Source: Amycolatopsis thermoflava N1165 (lineage in GTDB: Bacteria; Actinomycetota; Actinomycetes; Mycobacteriales; Pseudonocardiaceae). From it: DNA of 64,000 nt. The notes under the pieces were generated by a model. The model ran no database searches. It was not told the DNA's origin and worked only from the letters and a program-made list of their open reading frames with translations. The DNA is taken from assembly GCF_000473265.1 (NCBI RefSeq), contig NZ_KI421511.1:733731-797730 (forward strand), in the 5' to 3' direction. A program made the translations under genes and the position numbers. This document shows, piece after piece, positions 43,920 to 55,091 of the stretch (the first letter of the stretch is position 1; the number at the start of each line of letters is the position of its first letter).

Positions 43920-43934
43920 GAAGGCGAGGTTATC

Positions 43935-43948
43935 TCGCTCGCGAGCGA
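43935..43948. promoter_or_regulatory. Palindrome between ctaD and marR-type gene
   Basis: TCGCTCGCGAGCGA is a perfect 14-bp palindrome in the 88-bp divergent gap, 16-29 bases upstream of the ctaD start, inside the likely ctaD promoter. It is a good candidate site for the MarR-type protein. Confidence 0.5.
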
Positions 43949-44007
43949 ACTATCTACCCGTGGGGCCGTGCGGGTGTCCGGAAACACACGAGGTATTACT
44001 TCACGAC

Positions 44008-44514
44008 ATGGATGGTGATGTCGTCGGCCGGTCGGTGGCGCTGTGGGCCGAGCAGATGCCCGGCCTGGACGTCTCGGCGTCGGAGGTGCTGGCCCGGATC
44101 CTGCGGATCGCGCAGCACGTGGAGGGCGCGGAGAACGGCCGACTGCGCCGCCGGCGTGGACGGATGGTGGCCAACGTGGGTGACTTCGAGGTGCTGCGGG
44201 CGCTGCGCCGCATCGGCCCGCCGTACGCGATGACACCGTCCCAGCTGCGCGCGGAGATGCTGATCTCGTCCTCCGGGCTGACCGGCCGCCTGCACCGGCT
44301 GGAGCGCGACGGCTGGATCACCAGGGAAGCCTCGGCGGACGACCAGCGCAGCGTCCTGGTCACCCTGACTCCGGACGCGGTGTCCGACCTGGACGACGAC
44401 ATCGCCGAGCACTTCGCCTTCGAGGACGACCTGCTCGCTCCCCTGACCCGGCAGCAGCGCACCGACTTGGCCGCTCTGCTCACGCTGCTGCTCCGGCGCT
44501 TCGAAGACGGCTGA
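44008..44514 (+). CDS. MarR-family regulator
   Basis: ATG 44008 gives 168 residues with the MarR winged helix (MTPSQLRAEMLISSSGLTGR, LHRLERDGWITREASADDQR, then VLVTLTPDAV) and dimerising end helices. No good ribosome site is seen. It is divergent from ctaD across a palindrome, which suggests control of this oxidase copy, an unusual target for MarR. Confidence 0.88.
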   Translation: MDGDVVGRSVALWAEQMPGLDVSASEVLARILRIAQHVEGAENGRLRRRRGRMVANVGDFEVLRALRRIGPPYAMTPSQLRAEMLISSSGLTGRLHRLERDGWITREASADDQRSVLVTLTPDAVSDLDDDIAEHFAFEDDLLAPLTRQQRTDLAALLTLLLRRFEDG

Positions 44515-44531
44515 ACGTGCTGGCCGAGATC

Positions 44532-45176
44532 TCAGCCCAGAAACTTGACCGCGCTGCGGTAGCCGGTTCCCAGCGGTTCCTGCAAAGTCACGTGGAGGAA
44601 GCCCAGCGCTTCGAGTTCGCGTGATCGTCGCAGGGGCCCGGCGTCAACAGGCCGCATACCGGCTGCCTCGACCAGGCCGCTGACCATACGCTTGGCCTCG
44701 ACGTCGTCGCCGGCTAGCAGCACGTCCAGCGGCTGCCCGTCCACTTGTCCCGTGTGCAGTGTCGCGGCGAACGTCGTGTTGAAGCCCTTTACGACCGAAA
44801 CCTGACGGGTGAGTCGGGCGGCGATCTCCTCCGCGGCCGACGATCCCGGCGGGGTGACCAGCCGGTCGAACGTCACCCAATCGACCGGGTTGGTGATGTC
44901 GACGACCACCCGTCCGTCCAGTTCGGTCCCGTGGCCGGAGGCCCACTCCAGGGCCGCTTCGTACGGGGTGGCGAGTACGACGATCTCGCCGGTGACCGGA
45001 TGCTGGTCGACCGCGCCGCCTCTGGCCGGGGCGTCGTCGCCGGCGATGTCCGATGCCAGTGTGGTCGCCTTCTCCGCGGAGGGCGCCAGGATCTGGAGCT
45101 CCGCGCCGCCGGCGAGCACCCGGATGCCGATTCCCCGGGCCATGTTGCCCGCGCCGATGATCGTCACTGTCGTCAT
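44532..45176 (-). CDS. F420-dependent NADP reductase-like protein
   Basis: The 214-residue protein has an N-terminal dinucleotide-binding loop IIGAGNMARGIG, VVDITNPVDW and a C-terminal RSRELEALGFLHVTLQEPLG, the pattern of the F420:NADP oxidoreductase (Fno/NpdG) fold. In actinomycetes many such proteins are annotated NADPH-dependent F420 reductase, but only some bind F420. It is monocistronic and convergent with the MarR gene. Confidence 0.75.
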   Translation of the reverse strand: MTTVTIIGAGNMARGIGIRVLAGGAELQILAPSAEKATTLASDIAGDDAPARGGAVDQHPVTGEIVVLATPYEAALEWASGHGTELDGRVVVDITNPVDWVTFDRLVTPPGSSAAEEIAARLTRQVSVVKGFNTTFAATLHTGQVDGQPLDVLLAGDDVEAKRMVSGLVEAAGMRPVDAGPLRRSRELEALGFLHVTLQEPLGTGYRSAVKFLG

Positions 45177-45384
45177 CGCAGACTCCTTGGTGTCGGCCGG
45201 GTCCGTTACCGGCTACCCCGGCGGTACGTTGGCAAACGGCCCCGGGAGGGGGCTGCCCCATGCGTCCGGACGCTAAAAAGTGGGCGGCTCCTCATCCGCC
45301 CTCTCCTCGTCCTCGGCGCAGAGAGTGCGACGGCGACGTGAACAACACGGAAACCGCGAGGTCGCGCTCCGGCGCGGTCGTGTC

Positions 45385-46617
45385 TCAGGCCGCCAGCCAG
45401 GCGAGCGCGGCCACGGCCATTGCGGTGACACCGGTGTCCAGCGTGGGCTGGATGACGGGGGCGAACCGGGGGTTGTGGTTGACCGGAATGTCGCGGGCGA
45501 GGGTGCCGCGCTTGTCCGCTTCGGCGTATTCGGCGGGATCGGTTCCACCGAAACCCCAGTAGGTGAACGGCGCGCCGAAGGCCTGCGGGATCAGGCTCAT
45601 GTCCTCGCTCGCGGTCTGCAGGTCGATCGTGTGCGTCTCGCCGAAGTGGTCGGCGAACGCCGCCGCGACGCGCCGGGTGGGTTCCTCGTCGTTGACGGTG
45701 GGCGGGAACGACGCGATCCGCCGGATCACCGGTGCCTGCCGGGCCCCGGACGCGGCGCATTCCGCCCGGACGATCCGGTCGATCGCCTCCAGCACGTGTG
45801 CGCGCGTGGCGTCGTCGTAGGTGCGCACGTTGAGCTGGATCACGGCCCGGTCCGGGATGATGTTGGGGCCGGAACCGGCGTGGATGCTGCCAACGGTGAG
45901 CACCGCCGGGGTGGTGGCGGCCAGCTCGCGCGCGACGACGGTCTGCAGGCGCACGACGATCATCGCCGCCATCACCACCGGGTCCACGGCCGACTCGGGC
46001 TTCGACCCGTGCGCGCCGCGGCCGTGGACGGTTACTTCGAGACTGTCCGCAGCAGACAGGAACGGGCCCGCGCGGATTCCGACGTACCCCGCGGGGTAGG
46101 GCAGGACGTGCTGGGCCAGCACGACATCCGGGGTGGGCACCCTGCCGGTCAGCCCGTCGTCGATCATCGCGTCGGCGCCGTCGCCGTTCTCCTCCGACGG
46201 CTGGAAGAGTGCCACGAACGTGCCCTGCCAGGATTCCCTGGCCCGCGCGAGCAGCCGCGCGCACCCGGTCAATGCCGTCACGTGCACGTCGTGCCCGCAG
46301 GCGTGCATGACCGGCTGGTCGCCGTCGGTGACCGTGGACGCGTAGGGCAGCCCGGTTTGTTCCCGCACAGGCAGGGCGTCCATGTCCGCTCGCGCCATCA
46401 CCACCGGCCCCGGCCCGTTGGCGAGGACCGCGGTCACCCCGGTGCCCCCGATGCCCTCGGTGACGTCGTACCCGTCCTCCCGCATCGCCTGCGCGACCTT
46501 GGCGGCGGTGCGGTGTTCCCGCAGGCCCAGCTCCGGGTGCCGGTGCAGGTCCCGATAGAACTCTTCCAGGTCGGCCCGGACCGCATCCAGACCGGTGAGG
46601 ACCCGATGAACGCTCAT
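45385..46617 (-). CDS. M20-family amidohydrolase
   Basis: From ATG 46617 the protein has 410 residues and the M20D/HipO layout. Metal-binding motifs are visible: ARADMDALPV, HACGHDVHVTAL, the catalytic FQPSEE (Glu-Glu) and the late His in PVNHNPRFAP. The lid/dimer domain lies between (~185-300, GRGAHGSKPESAVDPV). Such enzymes cleave N-acyl amino acids or related amides using two metal ions. The substrate is not shown by context. Confidence 0.9.
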   Translation of the reverse strand: MSVHRVLTGLDAVRADLEEFYRDLHRHPELGLREHRTAAKVAQAMREDGYDVTEGIGGTGVTAVLANGPGPVVMARADMDALPVREQTGLPYASTVTDGDQPVMHACGHDVHVTALTGCARLLARARESWQGTFVALFQPSEENGDGADAMIDDGLTGRVPTPDVVLAQHVLPYPAGYVGIRAGPFLSAADSLEVTVHGRGAHGSKPESAVDPVVMAAMIVVRLQTVVARELAATTPAVLTVGSIHAGSGPNIIPDRAVIQLNVRTYDDATRAHVLEAIDRIVRAECAASGARQAPVIRRIASFPPTVNDEEPTRRVAAAFADHFGETHTIDLQTASEDMSLIPQAFGAPFTYWGFGGTDPAEYAEADKRGTLARDIPVNHNPRFAPVIQPTLDTGVTAMAVAALAWLAA

Positions 46618-46723
46618 CGTCGCCGACCTCCTCGGCCTGGCGCGGGAGCGGTACGTCTCCCGTCCGGGATCAGGCCACTTCAGCCGAGTGTAGGAGCGCA
46701 ACGCTGAGCGCGCCGGGCGGCAG

Positions 46724-47212
46724 TCATCGCCGGTAGCGAGGATCCAGCGCCCCGTCGGCCGGGGCCCAGCCGATTCTCCCGGCGTCCCACCCGGCGGTCA
46801 GGGGGACCCACCAGAAGAAGGTGACCTTGCGCTCGGTGAACAGCCACCTCCCGTCCTGGCGCACCAGCGAATCGGTGTAGCGGCCCGCGGCGACCTGTGC
46901 CTCGCCGTCGACCACGCAGGGCTGGTAGAGCCAGGTTTCCCCGGAGGCGGCGTCACCGTCGACCGTCACCGTCTCGTTGGCGCTGAAGTGCCACCACGCG
47001 GTGAGCGGACCGCGCTGCAGACCGGCGAAGAATGTCCGCAGTTCACTACGCCCGCTGGCGGTGGACAGGCCGACGAACCGGCCCTCCTCGGTGAACAGGC
47101 CGGCGAGCTCGTCCCAGCGCCCGTCGTCGAGGTACTGGCAGTACCGCGCACGCAGCTGGCCGATCTCCTGGACGTCTTCGAGCCGCCGGATCCTGGCCTC
47201 CAGGTCACCCAT
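46724..47212 (-). CDS. SnoaL-like (NTF2-fold) protein
   Basis: The 162-residue protein has the SnoaL_4 pattern: LEDVQEIGQLRARYCQYLDD, LFTEEGRFVGLSTASGR, YTDSLVRQDGRWLFTERKV. Members include isomerases, hydratases and ring-hydroxylating dioxygenase beta subunits, so the exact reaction is open. A TetR-type operator (47242-47253) lies 30 bases upstream, tying it to the regulon of the next gene and so to the CoA operon at 53.7 kb. Confidence 0.85.
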   Translation of the reverse strand: MGDLEARIRRLEDVQEIGQLRARYCQYLDDGRWDELAGLFTEEGRFVGLSTASGRSELRTFFAGLQRGPLTAWWHFSANETVTVDGDAASGETWLYQPCVVDGEAQVAAGRYTDSLVRQDGRWLFTERKVTFFWWVPLTAGWDAGRIGWAPADGALDPRYRR

Positions 47213-47241
47213 GCCCGCCTCCCCGCTCTCTGCCTCAGTAC

Positions 47242-47253
47242 GAACGATCGTTC
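47242..47253. promoter_or_regulatory. TetR operator copy 1 (GAACGATCGTTC)
   Basis: A perfect 12-bp palindrome upstream of the SnoaL-like gene. It matches the GAACGNNCGTTC pattern also found at 47972-47983 and 53647-53658. Confidence 0.7.
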
Positions 47254-47298
47254 AGACCATAAGCGGGAGCGGAGCCGGTTGGCAAGGCGTGCCTGCGG

Positions 47299-47916
47299 TC
47301 AGTCGCGAGTTTCGAGCAGGGCGAGCGCGTACCGGGCGTGCTGCTCAGCGAGGGCCTTCCGGGAGAGGCGCCCCCCGGCGCGGTACCAGGTGGAGATCGC
47401 CGAGCACATCGACACGATGTTCCGTGCGGCGCCGTCGGGGTAGGGGGTGGTGAACCGGCCCTGGGCGACGCCCTCGGCGATGATCTCCCCGAAGATGGCC
47501 TGGGTGCTGTCGCGGGCGCGGACGATCCGTTCCCGATGCTCGCCGTGGAGGTAGCGGATCTCGCTGATGGCGACCAGCGCTGCCGTCTGGTGGTCCACGA
47601 CGAACCCGACGTAGGCCTTGACCGCTTCCCGCATCCGGTCGGCCGGGTCGTCCCCGGCGGCCTGGACCGCGGCGCTGGTGCGGTTCAGCAGCTCGTCGTT
47701 GGCTCGCTGGAGCAGTTCGGCGAGCAGGTGTGACTTCGACGGGAAGTAGTTGTAGAGGTTGGACAGGCTGGTTCCGGCGCCGGCGGCCACATCGCGTGTC
47801 GAGGCGCCGTTGAAGCCCTTTTCGCCGAACGCGGCCAGGGCTGCGTTGAGGATCGCCGCCTTGGTGCCCCGGCCGGTTTCGCTGATCAGCGCGGCAGCAG
47901 CAGAACGACTGTTCAT
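47299..47916 (-). CDS. TetR-family regulator of the catabolic region
   Basis: The 205-residue protein has a TetR helix-turn-helix (ILNAALAAFGEKGFNGASTR, then VAAGAGTSLSNLYNYFPSKS) and a C-terminal ligand domain of the KstR2/FadR-like style (VGFVVDHQTAALVAISEIRY). It has an operator-like palindrome 56 bases upstream of its own start and matching sites before the SnoaL-like gene and the transporter operon. It probably represses these and is released by a CoA thioester (inference from regulated genes). Confidence 0.88.
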   Translation of the reverse strand: MNSRSAAAALISETGRGTKAAILNAALAAFGEKGFNGASTRDVAAGAGTSLSNLYNYFPSKSHLLAELLQRANDELLNRTSAAVQAAGDDPADRMREAVKAYVGFVVDHQTAALVAISEIRYLHGEHRERIVRARDSTQAIFGEIIAEGVAQGRFTTPYPDGAARNIVSMCSAISTWYRAGGRLSRKALAEQHARYALALLETRD

Positions 47917-47971
47917 CCGGCGAGGTTACACGTTCTTGACGGACCTCGGAGCGACTGGTTCCCTGGAGTAA

Positions 47972-47983
47972 GAACGTTCGTTC
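47972..47983. promoter_or_regulatory. TetR operator copy 2 (GAACGTTCGTTC)
   Basis: Lies 56-67 bases upstream of the TetR gene start on the minus strand and fits GAACGNNCGTTC, so autoregulation is likely. Confidence 0.65.
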
Positions 47984-48068
47984 AGGCCCGAGGAGGCGTG
48001 AGCATGGCGAGTGCGCACACGCCGCCGACCCTGGGCTGGCACGGTCCCGCCGGCCGCGGACCGCCGTG

Positions 48069-48857
48069 TCACCCGCGTTCGTGTCCCAGCTCGCCGCTGA
48101 TCGCCTTCGCGGTCTCGAGCAGCACGGGGACCACCTCCTCGCGCATCCGGTCCGGCGTGGTGCGCCCGGTCGAGGTGGAGGAGGCGACCGCGGCGATGAC
48201 CCGGCCGTGGTGGTCGCGCACGGGTGCCGACAGCGAGATGAGCCCTTCCTCGCGTTCGTTCGCCACCAGCGACCAGCCCTGTTCCCGGACGCGTGCCAGG
48301 ATCTCGCGGAACTCCGCCGGGTCCGTGACGGTGTATGGGGTGAGGCGGGGGAGCCCGCATTCGGCGATCACCTCGTCGACCCGCTCGTCCGGTTCCCACG
48401 CCAGCAGCACCCGGCCCAGGGACGTCGCGTGCACGGGGACGCGCGTGCCGGGGGACACGGTCACGCTCAACACCCGGCGTACCGGCACCCGCGCGATGTA
48501 GACGACTTCGTTGCCGTCCATCACCGCGAGGGTGGCCGACTCCCCGGTCCGCTCGGCCTGTCGCATCAGGTGCGGTTGAGCCAGTTCGGTGAGGGCGTGC
48601 GTCGCCGTGTAGTGCTGGCCGATGGACAGCACCCGCGGTGTCAACGTCCAGTGTGGACCGGACGCGGCCACGTAACCCAGTCGTTGCAAGGTCAACAGGA
48701 CTCGGCGCACGACCGGGCGGGACAGCCCGGTCGCCGTCGCGAGCTCGGCCACTGTCGGGTTCGGACGGTCGGCGTCGAACGCGGTGAGCACCGCGAGGCC
48801 GCGTTCCAGGCCCTGGATGTGGTTCTGACTCGTCTTCTCGTCGTCCATCGGCTCCAT
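48069..48857 (-). CDS. IclR-family regulator of the catechol operon
   Basis: The 262-residue protein has an IclR winged helix (GLERGLAVLTAFDADRPNPT, VAELATATGLSRPVVRRVLL) and the effector domain of PcaR/PcaU/CatR type (ATLAVMDGNEVVYIARVPVR, then GRVLLAWEPDE, and GRVIAAVASS). It diverges from the flavin reductase-hydroxylase-catAB genes, and an IclR-like operator fills the gap. IclR proteins of this kind usually activate ring-cleavage genes on binding an aromatic or muconate effector. ATG 48857 or ATG 48848 starts it. Confidence 0.9.
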   Translation of the reverse strand: MEPMDDEKTSQNHIQGLERGLAVLTAFDADRPNPTVAELATATGLSRPVVRRVLLTLQRLGYVAASGPHWTLTPRVLSIGQHYTATHALTELAQPHLMRQAERTGESATLAVMDGNEVVYIARVPVRRVLSVTVSPGTRVPVHATSLGRVLLAWEPDERVDEVIAECGLPRLTPYTVTDPAEFREILARVREQGWSLVANEREEGLISLSAPVRDHHGRVIAAVASSTSTGRTTPDRMREEVVPVLLETAKAISGELGHERG

Positions 48858-48909
48858 TTTCCTCAGTTCTCTTGACAGTCCGCGGGAAGTGTCACACGAT
48901 CTGCCAGAC

Positions 48910-48944
48910 GTACACTATCCGTTCATTGCGTACACATAGTGTAC
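48910..48944. promoter_or_regulatory. IclR-type operator GTACACTAT-N17-ATAGTGTAC
   Basis: GTACACTAT (48910-48918) and ATAGTGTAC (48936-48944) are exact inverted arms, and GTACAC at 48930-48935 makes a third half-site. The array ends just before the ribosome site of the flavin reductase gene and is the clearest target for the divergent IclR protein. Confidence 0.7.
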
Positions 48945-48958
48945 AGGAGGTGTGGAGC

Positions 48959-49495
48959 ATGCCGGTCGATCCGCGAGCACTGCGGCGGTGCCTGGGCCAC
49001 TTCGCCACCGGGGTCACGGTGGTCACCTGTGACGGCGACGGAAAGCCACACGGGGCGACCGTCAACGCATTCAGCGCGGTGTCGCTGGATCCCGCACTGG
49101 TGCTGGTGTCGCTCGACCGCCGGTCGAAGATCAGCAAATACCTCGAGGGCGCGCCCTTCACCGTCAACGTGCTGAGCGAACCGCAAAGCGAGGTCGCGCT
49201 GCACTTCGCCGGCAAGCCGATGGCCGGTGCGCCGGACTGGCGCCGTCCCGATCCGCAGCTGGCACCGCAGCTGGGCGGTGCGCTCGCCACGATCTCGTGC
49301 ACTCCGTGGTGCTGCTACGACGGCGGCGACCACGTGCTCTACCTCGGTGAGGTCGCCGGCTTCGAGGTCGACGGCGGCGACCCGCTGGTGTTCTACCTCG
49401 GCGGCTTCCGTCACCTCGGTCCCGTCTACCAGGCGGCGCCGTGGCTGCAGTCCGGGGACAGCCCGGGCGTGTCGTGGTTCGCCGCCTCCATCTGA
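48959..49495 (+). CDS. Flavin reductase, small component of two-component hydroxylase
   Basis: ATG 48959 has ACAGGAGGTG upstream. The 178-residue protein has the flavin reductase-like fold ([60 protein letters not shown]). It uses NAD(P)H to make FADH2 for the oxygenase encoded 34 bases downstream, as HpaC/PheA2 do. A cysteine pair ([13 protein letters not shown]) is an unusual detail. It heads the operon under IclR control. Confidence 0.9.
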   Translation: MPVDPRALRRCLGHFATGVTVVTCDGDGKPHGATVNAFSAVSLDPALVLVSLDRRSKISKYLEGAPFTVNVLSEPQSEVALHFAGKPMAGAPDWRRPDPQLAPQLGGALATISCTPWCCYDGGDHVLYLGEVAGFEVDGGDPLVFYLGGFRHLGPVYQAAPWLQSGDSPGVSWFAASI

Positions 49496-49529
49496 CGTAC
49501 GTCGTCCGCTATTGCAAAGGAGCAAAAGC

Positions 49530-51973
<2,444 letters not shown>

Positions 51974-51979
51974 ACCCCC

Positions 51980-52007
51980 GCGCCCCGGGCCCGCGGGCCC
52001 GGGGCGC
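51980..52007 (+). terminator. GC hairpin between catA and catB
   Basis: GCGCCCCGGGCCC (51980-51992) and GGGCCCGGGGCGC (51995-52007) are exact complements with two bases between. It lies 7 bases after the catA stop. It may weaken read-through or protect the upstream mRNA, since catB follows 30 bases later on the same strand. Confidence 0.55.
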
Positions 52008-52036
52008 TGCCCGTCGCAGACCAGAGGAGCTTCGTG

Positions 52037-53158
52037 ATGAGCGATCTTCGCATCGACCGCGTCGAAACGGTCGTGCTCGACGTGCCGCTGCGGCGACCGC
52101 ACCGGTTCGCCCGCGTCGGGATGGACGTCCAGCCCGTCCTGCTGGTGTACCTGCGGACCGCGGGTGGCGTCACCGGCGTGGGTGAGGGCGTCGTGCCCGG
52201 GGGCCCGTGGTGGGGTGGCGAGTCGGTGGAGACCATGCAGCTCGTCATCGAGCGCTACCTGGCGCCGATCCTGCTCGGCCGCGACGTGGACGACATCGCG
52301 GGGATCGGGCGCGACATCGGCGACGTGGTGGCGGCCAACCTGCACGCCAAGGCGGCCGTGGACATCGCGCTGCACGACGCGTGGGCCCGGTGCCTGGGCG
52401 TACCGGCGCACGCCCTCCTCGGCGGGGTCGTCCGCCGGTCGGTCCCGGTCACCTGGGCGCTGGGCACCGAACCAGCCCCGGTCGTCGTCGAGGAGGCGCT
52501 CGCCAAGCTCGACGCCGGGACCCACCGCACCTTCAAGCTGAAAATGGGCGCCCAGGACCCGGCCGACGACGTCCGGCGCGTCACCGCCATCGCGGACAAG
52601 CTGGCCGGCGCGGCGGGGCTGCGCGTGGACGTCAACGCGCGGTGGGATCGCGGCACGGCGCTGGCCCACCTGCCCCGCCTCGCGGACGGCGGCATCGAGC
52701 TCGTCGAGCAACCCGTGCCCGGCGCCGACGTCGAGGCTCTCGCCGAGATCAACCGGGCGCTGCCGATCCCCGTCATGGCCGACGAAAGCCTCCGCACCCC
52801 GGGCGACGCGCTCCGCCTCGCCAGGCTCGCCGCTGCCGACGTGTACTCGCTCAAGATCAGCAAGTCCGGCGGCCTCAGGGCCACCAGGTCCATCGCGGAA
52901 GTCGCGGCGGCCGCCGGGATCCCCGCCCACATGGGCACGTCCATCGACGGTCCGGTCGGCACCGCGGCCTCGCTGCATCTGGCGTGCGCACTGCCCGCGG
53001 TGACCTGGGGGAGCGAGCTGTTCGGGCCCCTGCTGATGCGTGCCGAGCACCTCGCCACCCCGCTGCGCTACGAGGGTGGGGAGCTGCACCTGCCCGACGG
53101 GACCGGCTTCGGGGTCGAGCTCGACCCGGACGCGGTGCGCGCGTTCGCCCGGAGCTGA
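52037..53158 (+). CDS. catB: Muconate/chloromuconate cycloisomerase
   Basis: The protein (ATG 52037; GTG 52034 is also possible) has ~373 residues and belongs to the enolase superfamily MLE subgroup. Motifs in order: FKLKMG (Lys-x-Lys base), DVNARW, LVEQPVP and MADES (metal ligands Asp, Glu, Asp) and LKISKSGG (second Lys-x-Lys). It turns cis,cis-muconate into muconolactone. The usual next gene, catC, is not found after it. Confidence 0.9.
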   Translation: MSDLRIDRVETVVLDVPLRRPHRFARVGMDVQPVLLVYLRTAGGVTGVGEGVVPGGPWWGGESVETMQLVIERYLAPILLGRDVDDIAGIGRDIGDVVAANLHAKAAVDIALHDAWARCLGVPAHALLGGVVRRSVPVTWALGTEPAPVVVEEALAKLDAGTHRTFKLKMGAQDPADDVRRVTAIADKLAGAAGLRVDVNARWDRGTALAHLPRLADGGIELVEQPVPGADVEALAEINRALPIPVMADESLRTPGDALRLARLAAADVYSLKISKSGGLRATRSIAEVAAAAGIPAHMGTSIDGPVGTAASLHLACALPAVTWGSELFGPLLMRAEHLATPLRYEGGELHLPDGTGFGVELDPDAVRAFARS

Positions 53159-53702
53159 CCAGGCCGGCCGCGCTCGCAGTTGAGGTCCGCCCCTCGTCGG
53201 AAGAACGCGTGTTGTGGCGGGCTCGGCGAGGTGCCCGCCCGGTTCGGCCCGTCCGTGGTTACGGCGTGGCCGAGGCCGGCATCCGGTGCTTCTCGACCCA
53301 CGTCCGGGCCTGTCCGAGGCGCGGAGACGTGCGCGGGCGGCGCGAGCACTCGGCCGTCCGCACCACGTCGAGCGGGCGTTCCGGCCGGGCGGGCACGGGC
53401 AGGACCGAGCTCGTCGTCGCGTCCGGTCGCTACCGGGGGCGCCTCGACGGCCTGGGGCCGGTCCCGGTGTGGGCAGCGGCGAGCATCGGGTGATCGTGCC
53501 CGTCGCGCCAGCACGGCTGGGACCGGGCGGTATCGCCTTCGTGGCCTGACGCGGCGGATCCAGTGTCCACTGTCGACTCCGTGTGCGTGGTGCGGGCAGG
53601 CGCGGGCGGGGCTTGACCCAGGGCGGACCGCCTGCTTGACTGGCCTGAACGGTCGTTCGTTCTGAGCGGCCGTGGTGGACGATCGATGAGGAGGTCCCCC
53701 CG
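53159..53702. other. 544-bp gap between catB and the transporter operon
   Basis: No gene is supported on either strand; in particular no muconolactone isomerase (~90 residues) or lactonase remnant could be read. The right end holds the TetR operator (53647-53658) and the promoter of the operon at 53703. Confidence 0.5.
53647..53658. promoter_or_regulatory. TetR operator copy 3 (GAACGGTCGTTC)
   Basis: Sits 45-56 bases before the start of the transporter gene and fits the GAACGNNCGTTC pattern of the two sites beside the TetR gene 5.7 kb away. It links the seven-gene operon to that regulator. Confidence 0.7.
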
Positions 53703-55091
53703 GTGTCTACGGACCGTGACGTGTCCCCGTCCGCCCGAGCCGATGCGGCTCACGGCGGTCTCGCGGTGGACGAGCGCAGGATGCGGAAGCTGGCCTTCGC
53801 CTCCATCGCGTCGACCGTGCTCGAGTGGTTCGACTTCCTGGTGTATTCGACGGCGGCGGCGTTGGTGTTCGGTCCGTTGTTCTTCCCCACGCTGGGCGGC
53901 GTGCAGGGCACGCTCGCGTCGTTCGCGACGCTGGCGGTGGGATTCGTCGCGCGGCCGCTCGGCGGGGTGCTCGCCGGGCATGTGGGGGACCGCTACGGAC
54001 GGAAGGTCCCGCTGGTCGGCTCGATGCTGTTGATGGGTGTGGCGACGTTCGTGGTGGGACTGCTGCCGACCTATGACACCGCCGGGATGTGGGCGCCGGT
54101 CCTGCTCGTGGTCGCGCGGATCGTGCAGGGGCTGGGTGTCGGTGCGCAGTGGGGTGGTGCGGCGATGCTGCTGGTGGAGCACGCCCCGGTGGCGAAGCGC
54201 GGCTTCTACGGCTCGCTGGTCAACACCGGCACGATCCTCGGCGCGGTCCTCGGCAACGGGTTCTTCCTGCTGCTCACCGCGCTGGTGCCGGCGGATTCGT
54301 TCGAGGCGTGGGGCTGGCGGATCCCGTTCCTGTCCGGGCTGCTGCTGGTGGTCGTGGGGATCTACGTGCAGCTCAAGATCGAGGAGAGCCCGGTGTTCAC
54401 CGAGCTCCGGCACGCCTCCTCGGCGGCCGCGCAGCGGGCCGGCGTGCGCAAGGCGCCGGTCGGGCAGGCGATCCGCCTGTACTGGCGGCAGATCCTGCAG
54501 GCGGTCGCGGCGTTCTTCGTGGTCAACGGAACCTTCTACATCTTCATCTCCGGGATTCTCGACTACGGGACGAAGACACTCGGGCTGGACCGCACGCCGA
54601 TGCTGCTCGTGGTGATGCTCGCGGGGCTGACGCAGGTGGTGACCATCCCGGTGTTCGGCGCGTTGTCCGACCGGCTCGGGCGCAAGCGGATCTACCTGAC
54701 GGGCGCGGTGGCCATGGCGGTCGCGGGGTTCCCGATGTTCTGGCTGATCGACACCGGCAGCCTGCTGTGGCTGGGGGTCGCGCTGGTCATCGGGTTCACG
54801 ATCCACGCGTCGATGTTCGGGTGCCAGACCGCGATGTACGCCGAGATGTTCCCGGCCGATGTCCGGCTCTCCGGAGCGTCACTGGGTTTCCAGGTGGCGT
54901 CCGTGCTGGCAGGCGGACTGGCGCCGATGATCACCACGGCCCTGGTCGCCGCCTCCGGCGGATCGTGGGCGGTGTCGCTGTACATCATCGCGATGGCCGT
55001 GGTGACCTTCGCCGGGGTGAGCACCATCAGGGAACGGTTCCAGCGCGACCTGTACGCGGTTTCGTCCGAGCGGACGGACGGTGCGGCGTGA
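53703..55091 (+). CDS. MFS transporter, metabolite:H+ symporter family
   Basis: The 462-residue, 12-helix protein has the MHS-family start ASIASTVLEWFDFLVYSTAA and the MFS loop motif GDRYGRK between helices 2 and 3, repeated as DRLGRKR in the second half. Family members (ShiA, PcaK-like, ProP, KgtP) import organic acids with protons. As the first gene of the TetR-controlled CoA operon it probably imports the acid that the ligase or CoA-transferase activates. Confidence 0.9.
   Translation: MSTDRDVSPSARADAAHGGLAVDERRMRKLAFASIASTVLEWFDFLVYSTAAALVFGPLFFPTLGGVQGTLASFATLAVGFVARPLGGVLAGHVGDRYGRKVPLVGSMLLMGVATFVVGLLPTYDTAGMWAPVLLVVARIVQGLGVGAQWGGAAMLLVEHAPVAKRGFYGSLVNTGTILGAVLGNGFFLLLTALVPADSFEAWGWRIPFLSGLLLVVVGIYVQLKIEESPVFTELRHASSAAAQRAGVRKAPVGQAIRLYWRQILQAVAAFFVVNGTFYIFISGILDYGTKTLGLDRTPMLLVVMLAGLTQVVTIPVFGALSDRLGRKRIYLTGAVAMAVAGFPMFWLIDTGSLLWLGVALVIGFTIHASMFGCQTAMYAEMFPADVRLSGASLGFQVASVLAGGLAPMITTALVAASGGSWAVSLYIIAMAVVTFAGVSTIRERFQRDLYAVSSERTDGAA

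Noticed and set aside
53159..53702. Possible catC or lactonase remnant after catB
   Set aside because: Read in all frames on both strands; no segment resembles muconolactone isomerase.
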